From an uncultured Prevotellaceae bacterium (lineage in GTDB: Bacteria > Bacteroidota > Bacteroidia > Bacteroidales > Bacteroidaceae): a DNA stretch of 40,986 nucleotides. Each line of letters opens with the position of its first letter. The first letter of the stretch is position 1. Of this stretch, positions 33,686-40,986 are shown piece by piece. Where the stretch lies: the NCBI GenBank assembly GCA_947166345.1, contig CAMVDU010000023.1, forward strand, positions 1 to 40,986, written 5' to 3'. The position numbers and the translations under genes were made by a program. The notes under the pieces are model-generated. The model saw nothing but the letters and a program-made list of their open reading frames with translations. It searched no databases and was not told the DNA's origin.

Positions 33686-34889
33686 TTAGCAGCCGGTCAA
33701 TCTCGTCGAATTGCTTACCCAGGTTCAGGTTCAGATAGATACGATAGAGGGCTGGTCCCCACTTCTGCAGCTCATCGGGTTTCAGGGCACGATAGCGCTC
33801 CATGTGAGCTTGCGCCTTCTGGTAGTTGGCTCTCATCTGCTTGCGTTCGCGCTTGCCTGCAAAGCGTTCTGCGATATAGGCATAGGCTGTGCCCGCATTA
33901 TAATAGACCTCGGGCAACGAGTCGTTGATGCTGATGAGCTTTTCGCTGTAGTTGATGCACTCACCGTAGCGCTGCAGCTGCAGCAGGGCCGACGACTTCG
34001 CAAAGAGATAGAGCGTGCTGGAGTCGTTGATTGCCAGCGCGCTGTCGGCCACAGCCAGCGCACAGTTGTACTGTCCGCGTGCGTTGTAGTAGTCGACCAG
34101 TCGTGGGAAGAAATAGGAGAACTGCGGAAAGCGGCGGAAACCCTCCTGGAGCGTTGCCAGATAGAGCTCGTCATCGTTCAGCCAACGGCGTGCCTCAGCC
34201 ACATACTGCAGGGTGAAGGCGGCACGGGCGCTATCACGGAGTGCCAGATGACGATAGCGCAGGGTGAGCACAGCATCCTGCTTCTTGTAGCCAGCATAGG
34301 TGGCCCAGTAGGCAGCCTCTGGCATCCGGCTGTCTGTAGAGTCGTAGGCATAGACAGAGAACAGAGGCTGACGGGCGCAGTCTATATAGGTCTCCATGTA
34401 GTCGAAGGCCTCCTGCCAGTTGGACTTTCTCAGATGGAAGTTGCCTGCACCAAAGAGATTGGCACGCAAGGGATGCAGTTGTGCGCTGTGCTTTGTACGC
34501 GACTCCATGACCACCCTGCCCTTCTGGTCAGGACGCATCTCTACGGAGTCGAGGGCCTCAGCAACGGTGAACAGGCGACGGGTGATATTGAAGAACTCGG
34601 CCGTATCCTGTTTCTGCTTCAGGTACATGCGCTCGTTGGCCTGATCATACTGACCACGCACGGCATCAAACCACGCCTGATAGATACGACGGTTCTCACG
34701 GTTGGCAGAGTCTTTCAACAAAGGCTTCAGCAACTTCTCCGCATCGGCATATTTTGCGCTCTTGATGAGAGACCGTGCCTGGCTCAGCTCCTGACGAACG
34801 GTTTTCTCTTTCGTCTTTTGAGCCAGCGTCAGGCACGGTGTCATCATAGTCAAGAAAACGCAAGTTGCAAACAACTTAGCAGTTCTCAA
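33675..34889 (-). CDS. Secreted TPR-like protein, 404 residues
   Basis: The product starts MRTAKLFATCVFLTMMTPCLTLA, a signal peptide, followed by helical repeats of TPR type (KYADAEKLLKPLLKDSANR, YNCALAVADSALAIND, EVYYNAGTAYAYIAERF). It is similar in layout to the next gene upstream (34912-36165), with shared motifs such as QKGRVVMESRTK and a cysteine-poor helical core, so the two are probably old duplicates. The role is unknown; TPR proteins of this kind hold periplasmic complexes. The gap to the epimerase homologue is 30 bases. Confidence 0.7.
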   Translation of the reverse strand: MRTAKLFATCVFLTMMTPCLTLAQKTKEKTVRQELSQARSLIKSAKYADAEKLLKPLLKDSANRENRRIYQAWFDAVRGQYDQANERMYLKQKQDTAEFFNITRRLFTVAEALDSVEMRPDQKGRVVMESRTKHSAQLHPLRANLFGAGNFHLRKSNWQEAFDYMETYIDCARQPLFSVYAYDSTDSRMPEAAYWATYAGYKKQDAVLTLRYRHLALRDSARAAFTLQYVAEARRWLNDDELYLATLQEGFRRFPQFSYFFPRLVDYYNARGQYNCALAVADSALAINDSSTLYLFAKSSALLQLQRYGECINYSEKLISINDSLPEVYYNAGTAYAYIAERFAGKRERKQMRANYQKAQAHMERYRALKPDELQKWGPALYRIYLNLNLGKQFDEIDRLLKEK

Positions 34890-34911
34890 TTCTGGTATTC
34901 TTTTTTATTGG

Positions 34912-36165
34912 TTACTGTGCGAGCGAGGAATCGATAGCCTCGAGTTCCTTCATCATTTCCTTGTTCTGCTTGAAGTAATAGATCTGGTAGAGGGGATAAG
35001 CCCAGTTGCAGGTAGCACGGTCTGGGTCGAGCTCGCGGGTACGTATATAGTATTTCTCGGCCTCGTCCAGCACCTCAACCACCTTTGCACGGTTGGCGTT
35101 GGTGATCATGCCGTTCTTGTCCGACAGCGAGTTCTGCAGTTCCATTGCCTTAGCATAGTAGCAACGGCCTACATTGAACGCACACTGTATAAAGTCAGGA
35201 TCAATCTCAAGGGCCTTCTTGAAGCTCTCGATAGACTCGTTCCACTTCTCTGCGTTCATCTCGGCCTCACCCTTCAGGGCCCAGGTCATCTTGTTGTCAG
35301 GATTGACGTTCACCTCCTCGAGCACCCAGGCGTTGAGGGCTTCGGGGTTGTTGGCACGTGTGTAGTACTCCATCAGCAGGTTGAAGTAGCGGCCCTCCTG
35401 TGGATTGGCCTTGTGCAGCTCCTTCACCATGTTGACATAGTCCAGCGAGTCCTGAGCGTTGCTCATCTTATCTTTCTTCGAGAAGAGCAGAATCTCGTTG
35501 GCATCGCTCGTCTTGGTGGGATCCACCTCGATGGTCAGCTGAGCATACTTCTCGGCCTTAGCGAAATCCTTCTGCTGATAGGCCAGATAGGCTACATAGT
35601 AGCAGATATCAGCATAGAAAGGATCGCGTGGGAAGTCCTTTACCTCTGCGAAGATAGGCGTATTCTTCATGTTCACGTAGAGCTCCCATGCGTTCAGGGC
35701 CTCTTTGTCGTAATGTTTCTGGTAGACAAACTGACCTGCCTGTACCAGTGAAACACCGAAGTTCTTGAAACGTCCCTGAGACGCTGTGCGGTACTTCATC
35801 TTCACTTTTCCCTTGGCATTGGGCAACTGGTCAAACTCGTCGCACTTCAGAGCAGCCTCCCAAGCGGCTACGGCAGCACGGTGCATTGCAAGGGTGTCAT
35901 AGGGGTCTTTTCTTGCGGACACCTGATTCTGTGCTTCAAGTGTCTGGAAGTGCATGTAGTTGTCGTAGTGGATTGACGACTGCACGTTCCATGCAGCAGC
36001 CTTATCAGTGGTCTCGCTCGATGTCAGGGCAGGGGCCAACAATTTCACGGCGCCGTCATAATCGCCTTTTGAAGACAGTTTCTTGGCTTCTTTAACCAGG
36101 AGGTCCTGACCAAATGCTGAGGTGGCAGCTACTGCCATCAGAGCCATCATCATTAACTTTTTCAT
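34912..36165 (-). CDS. Secreted tetratricopeptide-repeat protein, 417 residues
   Basis: The protein begins MKKLMMMALMAVAATSAFGQ, a signal peptide, and then has TPR units, for example GDYDGAVKLLAPALTSS, DFAKAEKYAQLTIEVDP and KWNESIESFKKALEIDPDF. The start at 36165 was chosen for the signal peptide, since an upstream frame would run into the gyrA tail repeats. It lies 25 bases after gyrA on the same strand with no room for a normal promoter, so read-through from gyrA is likely. The function is not known; periplasmic scaffolding is likely. Confidence 0.75.
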   Translation of the reverse strand: MKKLMMMALMAVAATSAFGQDLLVKEAKKLSSKGDYDGAVKLLAPALTSSETTDKAAAWNVQSSIHYDNYMHFQTLEAQNQVSARKDPYDTLAMHRAAVAAWEAALKCDEFDQLPNAKGKVKMKYRTASQGRFKNFGVSLVQAGQFVYQKHYDKEALNAWELYVNMKNTPIFAEVKDFPRDPFYADICYYVAYLAYQQKDFAKAEKYAQLTIEVDPTKTSDANEILLFSKKDKMSNAQDSLDYVNMVKELHKANPQEGRYFNLLMEYYTRANNPEALNAWVLEEVNVNPDNKMTWALKGEAEMNAEKWNESIESFKKALEIDPDFIQCAFNVGRCYYAKAMELQNSLSDKNGMITNANRAKVVEVLDEAEKYYIRTRELDPDRATCNWAYPLYQIYYFKQNKEMMKELEAIDSSLAQ

Positions 36166-36190
36166 TGTTTTGTTGGTTATTGGTTGATAA

Positions 36191-36274
36191 TTATTGTTCG
36201 TTTGTTTCCGGATTTTCCGGTATCTCCGGATTTTCTGGTATCTCCGGATTTTCCGGTGTTTCCGGAGTTTCCGG
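36191..36274 (-). repeat. CCGGAA-type repeat in the gyrA 3' end
   Basis: Nine-base period, units like CCGGAAAAT, CCGGAGATA, CCGGAAACA, encoding PETPENPEIPENP. It shares CCGGAAAATCCGGA with the rlmL tail. Confidence 0.75.
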
Positions 36275-38770
36275 CTGATCTTCTTCCTCACGAGAACGCT
36301 GCACCTTGCAGACGCTGGCGATGACATCGTTCTTCTTCGAGAGGTTAATCAGACGTACACCCTGTGTAGCACGTCCCATGACGCGCACCTCGTCCACGTT
36401 CAGACGGATCAGAATGCCGCTCTTGTTGATAATCATGAGGTCATTGTCGTCCGTCACCACCTTGATGGCCACCAGCTTACCCGTCTTCTCCGTGATGGCG
36501 AGGGTCTTCACGCCCTTGGTGCCACGTGCGGTCTTACGGTAGTCCTCAATGTCCGAACGTTTGCCGTAGCCGTTCTCGCTGACCACCATGATAGTCTCGG
36601 TCTGCGGGTCGTTGACGCACACCATACCTACCACCTCGTCGTCGCCGCCGTCCAGTCGCATGCCGATGACACCTGTAGAGACACGTCCCATAGTGCGTAC
36701 CTGGTCCTCGTTGAAGCGTACAGCACGTCCGTTGCGGTTGGCCAGCAGAATCTCGTTCTTGCCGTTGGTCAGACGTACGCCTACCACCTCGTCGCCCTCA
36801 TTGATATTAATGGCGCGCACACCTGCTGCACGCACGTTCCTATAGTCATAGAGACATGTCTTCTTGATGATACCCTGCTTGGTGGCAAACATCACGAAGT
36901 GGGTCTTCAGGAACTCTTCGTCGTTGAAGTTCTTGATGCGCAGCACGGCGTTGATGGCATCGTCAGGTTCGATGTTCAGCATGTTCTGAATAGCACGTCC
37001 CTTCGAGTTCTTGTCGCCCTCGGGTATCTCGTAGCACTTCTGCCAGTAGCAGCGTCCCTTCTGCGTGAAGAAGAGCAGCGTGTTGTGCATGGTAGCGGGG
37101 TAGATGTACTCCGTAAAGTCGTTGTCGCGATGACGTGCGCCCTTAGAGCCCAGTCCGCCACGACTCTGTGCATGGAACTCGCTCAGCGGGGTGCGCTTGA
37201 TGTAGCCCATGTGACTGATGGTGATGACCACTGGATCGTCGGGATAGAAGTCCTCTGCGTTGAACTCGTGGTCGAAAGGTATGATCTCCGTCTTACGCTC
37301 GTCACCATACTTCTCCTTCACTTCCAGCAGGTCTTCCTTCATCACCTGCTTGCAGCGCTCGGGGTTGTTCAGGATCTCCTCCAGGTCGGCAATCAGCTTC
37401 ATCAGGTCGTCGTACTCCTGATGCAACTGGTCCACACGCAGACCTGTCAGCTGACTCAGGCGCATATCAACGATGGCCTTCGACTGCAGCTCATCCAGGT
37501 CGAAACGCTTCTCCAGGTTACGCTGTGCGTCGGTAGGCGTAGCCGACTGGCGGATGATGTGCACCACCTCGTCGATATTGTTCACGGCGATGATCAAGCC
37601 CTCCAGGATGTGGGCACGCTCCTGTGCTTTCTTGAGGTCGTATTTCGTGCGACGGATGGTCACCTCGTGACGGTGGTCAACGAAATAGCGGATACAGTCA
37701 CGCAGGCTCAGCAGACGGGGACGCAGACGTGTTCCATCGCCAGTCTTAATAGGAACCAGTGCAATGTTATTCACTGAGAATGAGCTCTGTAGAGCCGTCA
37801 TCTTAAAGAGTTTGTTCAGGATAACATTTGCATTGGCATCGCGCTTGCAATCCACCACGATACGCATACCCTGACGGCCTGACTCGTCGTTCACATTAGA
37901 GATACCCTCCACCTTGTGCTGTGTGGCCAGGTCGGCAATATATGCCACCAGATCGGCCTTGTTCACGCCGTAGGGGATCTCTGTCACCACGATCTTGTCG
38001 TGCTGCTCGCCGCTCTCAATCTCGGCCTTGGCGCGCATCACGATACGACCGCGACCAGTCTCATAGGCGTCTTTTACACCCTGCAGACCGTAGATATAGG
38101 CACCTGTGGGGAAGTCGGGACCTGGGATATACTGCATCAGACCGTCAGTATCTATATCGGGATTGTCGATGAAGGCACAGCAGCCGTCAATCACCTCACC
38201 CAGATTGTGGGTGGGCATATTCGTGGCCATTCCTACAGCAATACCGTTACCACCGTTCACCAGCAGGTTAGGCACCTTCGTAGGCATCACGCTGGGCTCT
38301 ACCAGTGTATTGTCGAAGTTGGGGTCCATATCGACGGTATCCTTCTCCAGGTCGTCCATGATGTGCTCGCCCATCTTCGACAAACGGCACTCCGTATAAC
38401 GCATGGCAGCAGGAGAATCGCCGTCCACACTACCAAAGTTACCCTGTCCGTCCACCAGCGTGTAACGCATGTTCCACTCCTGTCCCATGCGCACCAGGGC
38501 GCCATAGACTGACGAGTCGCCGTGGGGGTGATACTTACCCAAAACCTCACCAACCACGCGCGCACACTTCTTGTGGGGCTTGTCGCTGGTGTTGCCGATG
38601 CCCAGCATACCGTACAGAATACGGCGGTGTACGGGCTTAAATCCATCACGAACATCGGGAAGGGCACGAGCCACAATCACGGACATCGAATAGTCGATGT
38701 ACGAGGACTTCATCTCTTCCTCGATGTTGATTTTCAAAATTCTGTCGTTGTCAAACGTCTGATCCATCAA
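36191..38770 (-). CDS. gyrA: DNA gyrase subunit A
   Basis: This 859-residue subunit cuts and rejoins DNA for supercoiling. It has the N-terminal YSMSVIVARALPDVRDG, the breakage domain with HPHGDSSVYGALVRMGQ and the catalytic Tyr in AAMRYTE, and C-terminal beta-pinwheel repeats with the GyrA box QRGGLGSKGA. In the quinolone-resistance region, Ser is kept at the Ser83 position, whereas the position of Asp87 is Gly. The last ~27 residues are an acidic tail made of P-E-T/N/I units, encoded by CCGGAAAAT-type DNA repeats. Two secreted TPR genes follow. The first codon is preceded by ATG-ATG, so a start one codon later is possible. Confidence 0.95.
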   Translation of the reverse strand: MMDQTFDNDRILKINIEEEMKSSYIDYSMSVIVARALPDVRDGFKPVHRRILYGMLGIGNTSDKPHKKCARVVGEVLGKYHPHGDSSVYGALVRMGQEWNMRYTLVDGQGNFGSVDGDSPAAMRYTECRLSKMGEHIMDDLEKDTVDMDPNFDNTLVEPSVMPTKVPNLLVNGGNGIAVGMATNMPTHNLGEVIDGCCAFIDNPDIDTDGLMQYIPGPDFPTGAYIYGLQGVKDAYETGRGRIVMRAKAEIESGEQHDKIVVTEIPYGVNKADLVAYIADLATQHKVEGISNVNDESGRQGMRIVVDCKRDANANVILNKLFKMTALQSSFSVNNIALVPIKTGDGTRLRPRLLSLRDCIRYFVDHRHEVTIRRTKYDLKKAQERAHILEGLIIAVNNIDEVVHIIRQSATPTDAQRNLEKRFDLDELQSKAIVDMRLSQLTGLRVDQLHQEYDDLMKLIADLEEILNNPERCKQVMKEDLLEVKEKYGDERKTEIIPFDHEFNAEDFYPDDPVVITISHMGYIKRTPLSEFHAQSRGGLGSKGARHRDNDFTEYIYPATMHNTLLFFTQKGRCYWQKCYEIPEGDKNSKGRAIQNMLNIEPDDAINAVLRIKNFNDEEFLKTHFVMFATKQGIIKKTCLYDYRNVRAAGVRAININEGDEVVGVRLTNGKNEILLANRNGRAVRFNEDQVRTMGRVSTGVIGMRLDGGDDEVVGMVCVNDPQTETIMVVSENGYGKRSDIEDYRKTARGTKGVKTLAITEKTGKLVAIKVVTDDNDLMIINKSGILIRLNVDEVRVMGRATQGVRLINLSKKNDVIASVCKVQRSREEEDQPETPETPENPEIPENPEIPENPETNEQ

Positions 38771-38881
38771 ATAAATTTACTATTTTACAATTTACAATTT
38801 TACTTCGTCGAAAGGGGACATTTTTGCGTTTAAGGCCATTTTTAAGCCCGCTGACGCGTTTTTGGTCCTTTTTTCAGCCCA

Positions 38882-38889
38882 CAAAGTTA
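38882..38889 (-). promoter_or_regulatory. -7 box of gyrA
   Basis: TAACTTTG followed by T on the minus strand, 111 bases before the gyrA start. The -33 region is A/T-rich without a perfect TTTG. The leader of ~105 bases holds no clear structure. Confidence 0.5.
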
Positions 38890-38922
38890 CAACATTTTTG
38901 ACAAATACGAAAACATTTCGGC

Positions 38923-38974
38923 TAAAAAATTCCTAATTTTTGTTTCGCTTTGCTTAAGCACGACAAAAATCAGG
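38923..38974 (-). terminator. Terminator of the winged-helix gene
   Basis: On the minus strand CCTGATTTTTGT pairs with ACAAAAATTAGG (12 bp, one G-U), with GCTTAAGC in the loop, followed by AATTTTTT. It lies 105 bases after the stop of the gene at 39079-39633. The remaining 38771-39078 region holds only the gyrA promoter. Confidence 0.6.
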
Positions 38975-39078
38975 AACCAACAGCGTCTAGGAACTCAGGA
39001 ATAGCAGACTTTATGGTAAAATACAACAAATATACAACAATCTTATTACCAAAAGATTAGAGCATATTCGTTTATTCT

Positions 39079-39633
39079 TTACTTTACAACCCAATACCCA
39101 TTCTTGTTGGCACCCACTCGTTCCAGCACGCCTTTTTTGCGTAGAGAAGCAAGAATTTTGTTGATTCCAGCCTCAGAAAGACGTGTTTTTTGACTCAAAT
39201 CGACGATAGTTAGGTATGAGTCGTTGGCCAGAAGCGATAAAATGCGCTGCTCTGAGGCATTAAGATGTAGAAAATCTGATTTATCCTCTACTGCTTTAAC
39301 ACTTTTATCCTCTACTTTTTCTACCTTTTGCACTTCCTTTTTATCCTTTACTTTACTCTCTATTTTATTCTTTACCTCACTTTCTATTTTATTCTGTAGC
39401 TTCTGCTTCGTCTCCTGACGTACTGTTTCCTGCAAGGTGCGCAAGATATAGGTGATGAAAAACGTTCCATCGGCACTTTCTGGTACCGACGGCGCAGAAT
39501 CGGGTGCGTTTTCGTCCCGTTTCATCGAAAAATCGTCCATTTCATCAAGTGTACGAAGCACAGCTGCCTGAGAAGCTATCTCAGAAAGCAGACTCAGAAT
39601 CTCTGGTGTAAGGCGGAAAGGTGGCAAGTACAT
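39079..39633 (-). CDS. Winged-helix protein with Fic-like ends, no Fic core
   Basis: This 184-residue protein begins YLPPFRLTPEILSLLSEI, which resembles the usual N-terminus of Bacteroidota Fic proteins, and ends with a winged helix (LNASEQRILSLLANDSYLTI, RLSEAGINKILASLRKKGV, GYWVVK) like the Fic C-terminal DNA-binding part. The catalytic Fic motif (HPFxxGNGR) is entirely absent. Instead there is a Lys/Glu-rich stretch with repeats (NKIESEVKNKIESKVKDKK). It is probably a transcription regulator that arose by deletion of the Fic core. It has its own strong promoter and a terminator, and hence is a single-gene unit. Confidence 0.65.
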   Translation of the reverse strand: MYLPPFRLTPEILSLLSEIASQAAVLRTLDEMDDFSMKRDENAPDSAPSVPESADGTFFITYILRTLQETVRQETKQKLQNKIESEVKNKIESKVKDKKEVQKVEKVEDKSVKAVEDKSDFLHLNASEQRILSLLANDSYLTIVDLSQKTRLSEAGINKILASLRKKGVLERVGANKNGYWVVK

Positions 39634-39659
39634 ATCTTATTCTATAGGTTATTCTGCTG

Positions 39660-39691
39660 CAAAGATACGAACAAAGCTTGAAACCACCAAA
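39660..39691 (-). promoter_or_regulatory. Promoter of the winged-helix gene
   Basis: On the minus strand TTTG (39688-39691), 20 bases, TATCTTTG (39660-39667), followed by C. This is close to the Bacteroidota consensus. The leader is about 20 bases. Confidence 0.75.
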
Positions 39692-39763
39692 TAATTACAG
39701 AATAAATTTCAATTTATCTTTTTTTCATCATCGTCCCTACCCTCTCTTCCTATTTTGTGCCTT

Positions 39764-40399
39764 TCATCCTTCTTTGATCATCTCTGGCTGACAGTCGTAC
39801 ATCACTCGCGCATGATTGGTACGGATGAGCTGACTGTCGAGACACTGGCCAGACGTACGGTCAATGATGTCGCGATAGACCTCACCGTTGCAATACACTA
39901 CCCCACCCTCTCGCGAGAAGTATTCGTTCTCGGCATGAATATGGAAGGTGTGGGGCTGCTGCTCTGTGGCCCGCAGTTCGCCGCACAGGTATTCATCATC
40001 CGTCCACAGTCGCAGTTGGTAGGTGTTCGAGGTGTCGTTGCGGAAGCGGTAGTCGATATAGTTGTACGAGATACTGGTGCCCGTGCCGAAGGGTATCTGT
40101 CGGCCGAAGTCGGGAAAGAGGTCCAGTCTGTCGTGATGATGATGCTCCGTGATGGTCAGTTCGCTGTGCAGCACGAGCCAGTGGATGAGGTTCGACAGTT
40201 GGCACATGCCGCCGCCAATGCCCTGCGAGGGCTTACCCTTGGCGATGGTCAGCCCTTCCTTGTATCCCCTACCCTTGGTGGTGCGCCCGATGAGCTTCCA
40301 TACGGAGAACGTCTCACCAGGACGTATCAGCAGTCCGTCGATGTGCTTCACCGCCAGAACGAGGTTTGTCGCCTTGTTCTCTTGCAGTTGCATGTTCAC
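39764..40399 (-). CDS. VanW-family protein, 5'-truncated
   Basis: This 211-residue protein has the VanW domain: QLQENKATNLVLAVKHIDG, IRPGETFSVWKLIG, GIGGGMCQLSNLIHWLVLHS and PFGTGTSISYNYIDYRF. The function of VanW is unknown; it accompanies some vancomycin-resistance clusters, but in Bacteroidota it is a housekeeping-like gene of about 280 residues. The start used is a GTG; family-like sequence (RRRLGNV) continues just upstream of it and is then cut by a TGA at about 40441, so the N-terminal ~70 residues seem lost. It follows the DUF4380-like gene by 34 bases. Confidence 0.7.
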   Translation of the reverse strand: MNMQLQENKATNLVLAVKHIDGLLIRPGETFSVWKLIGRTTKGRGYKEGLTIAKGKPSQGIGGGMCQLSNLIHWLVLHSELTITEHHHHDRLDLFPDFGRQIPFGTGTSISYNYIDYRFRNDTSNTYQLRLWTDDEYLCGELRATEQQPHTFHIHAENEYFSREGGVVYCNGEVYRDIIDRTSGQCLDSQLIRTNHARVMYDCQPEMIKEG

Positions 40400-40433
40400 A
40401 TTGCCCAGTCGCCTGCGGATGTTCCATTTTCCT

Positions 40434-40877
40434 TTATTTCAGCATCTTCTTGACTTGTTTCAACAGGGCTTTTGACGGCTCGGCATTAGCATCACACGGC
40501 TGCAGATACCAGCGGACGGTCCAGTTCAGCTCTTCCTTAGGCTGTAGCGTTGTGTAGGTTCCCTGGCTCTCCAGTTCGATGTGCGCCTTACCCCTGTTGA
40601 CATAGACTTGTATCTCGGCCTCGTCGGGTGCTGGTTGCGAGACATTGAGGTCTTCAAACTGCTTCACCAACAGCAGCCCCTTGCAACAATATGCCAGCCA
40701 ACCCTTTCCATCGGCATTGACCTTACGGTTCTGGTTCGTTTCGTCTGTCTGATACCACGCGGCACCATAAGCCTCCTTGAAGTTCATCAGTCCTGCGGGT
40801 GTGATACCTTCCACAGGAGCCTCAAAGAAGATGAGTCCGCCCTCGTTCTCAACGCGGGTAATCTCCCAAGGTGCCAC
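40434..40877 (-). CDS. DUF4380-like protein, C-terminal part, probably frameshifted at the window edge
   Basis: This 147-residue reading frame carries APWEITRVENEGGLIFFE, GWLAYCCKGLLLVKQF, EIQVYVNRGKAHIELE and EELNWTVRWYLQP, a pattern of DUF4380-type proteins with an aldose-epimerase-like beta sandwich. Family-like sequence extends further upstream in this frame (FVVTYTIINEDEEPRK) but meets a TAG at about 40941; before that point another frame is open to the window end. A one-base insertion near GAAGGGAAAGG (about 40930) would explain it. Without the neighbouring sequence, whether the gene is broken remains open. Confidence 0.55.
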   Translation of the reverse strand: MAPWEITRVENEGGLIFFEAPVEGITPAGLMNFKEAYGAAWYQTDETNQNRKVNADGKGWLAYCCKGLLLVKQFEDLNVSQPAPDEAEIQVYVNRGKAHIELESQGTYTTLQPKEELNWTVRWYLQPCDANAEPSKALLKQVKKMLK

Positions 40878-40986
40878 CTTTCTGGGCTCCTCATCCTCGT
40901 TGATGATGGTGTAGGTGACGACAAAAGCCTTTCCCTTCTATGTTGCAAACCAAATAATTGGTCTGTCTTTTAACATCGTTTAATCG

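Noticed and set aside
33711..34937. Open frame of 408 residues on the plus strand
   Set aside because: Opposite the secreted TPR-like gene, which has a signal peptide and a plausible neighbour of the same type.
36194..37777. Open frame of 527 residues opposite gyrA
   Set aside because: A shadow of the gyrA coding strand; no motif, and gyrA is certain.
38771..39078. tRNA or small RNA gene in the gap before gyrA
   Set aside because: No cloverleaf; the region is explained by the gyrA promoter and a minus-strand terminator.
39755..40453. Open frame of 232 residues on the plus strand
   Set aside because: Complement of the VanW gene, whose domain motifs are clear.

Overview
The window looks like chromosomal DNA of a Bacteroidota bacterium, most likely Prevotellaceae. 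Grounds are promoters of the Bacteroidota type (TTTG, about 20 bases, TAnnTTTG), an almost complete lack of Shine-Dalgarno sites, and typical gene families (DUF5686, GT117/DUF2723, Bacteroidota GyrA, an inositol/sphingolipid-type operon, VirE_N/DUF3987 protein). The genus is inferred from protein style, not from a marker gene. No tRNA, rRNA, CRISPR array, integrase or transposase was seen.

Layout. (1) 1-6330: a 45-residue membrane ORF, then a two-gene Eco57I-like restriction-modification system and a DinD/BRO-type gene. (2) 6341-12146: an accessory cassette with a UmuD-like self-cleaving protease carrying an extra C-terminal domain, a small Cys-rich protein behind a long structured leader, a 100-residue protein of possible OB fold, an unknown 105-residue protein, a large VirE_N/DUF3987 primase-helicase-like protein, and a lysozyme-like protein. 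The regulatory module before the small ORF and the one before the protease gene are near copies whose hairpin arms differ by compensating changes. (3) 12333-14882, minus: DUF5686 outer-membrane protein. (4) 15032-17492: an overlapping operon PgpA - GtrA - CDP-alcohol phosphatidyltransferase - PAP2, matching the inositol lipid cluster of Bacteroides but without inositol-phosphate synthase in view. (5) 17511-24626: RlmL-type rRNA methyltransferase, DPP IV, LuxR-type regulator, PurD, two membrane proteins. (6) 24754-32559: GT117 membrane protein, polysaccharide deacetylase, QueG, a LemA-DUF2207 fusion. (7) 32595-38770, minus: gyrA followed by two secreted TPR-like proteins and a degenerate UDP-GlcNAc 2-epimerase homologue. 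(8) 39079-40986, minus: a winged-helix protein with Fic-like ends but no Fic core, a 5'-truncated VanW gene, and a probably frameshifted DUF4380-like gene at the edge.

A theme across the window is short repetitive DNA of intergenic type lying inside reading frames: two palindromic elements in the primase gene, 7-base tandem repeats in the DPP IV and queG genes, CCGGAAAATCCGGA-type repeats in the 3' ends of both rlmL and gyrA, and a 12-base repeat in the LuxR linker. The best candidates for something undescribed are the covarying hairpin-promoter module pair, the UmuD-like protein with its C-terminal domain, and the replication-like cassette it heads.
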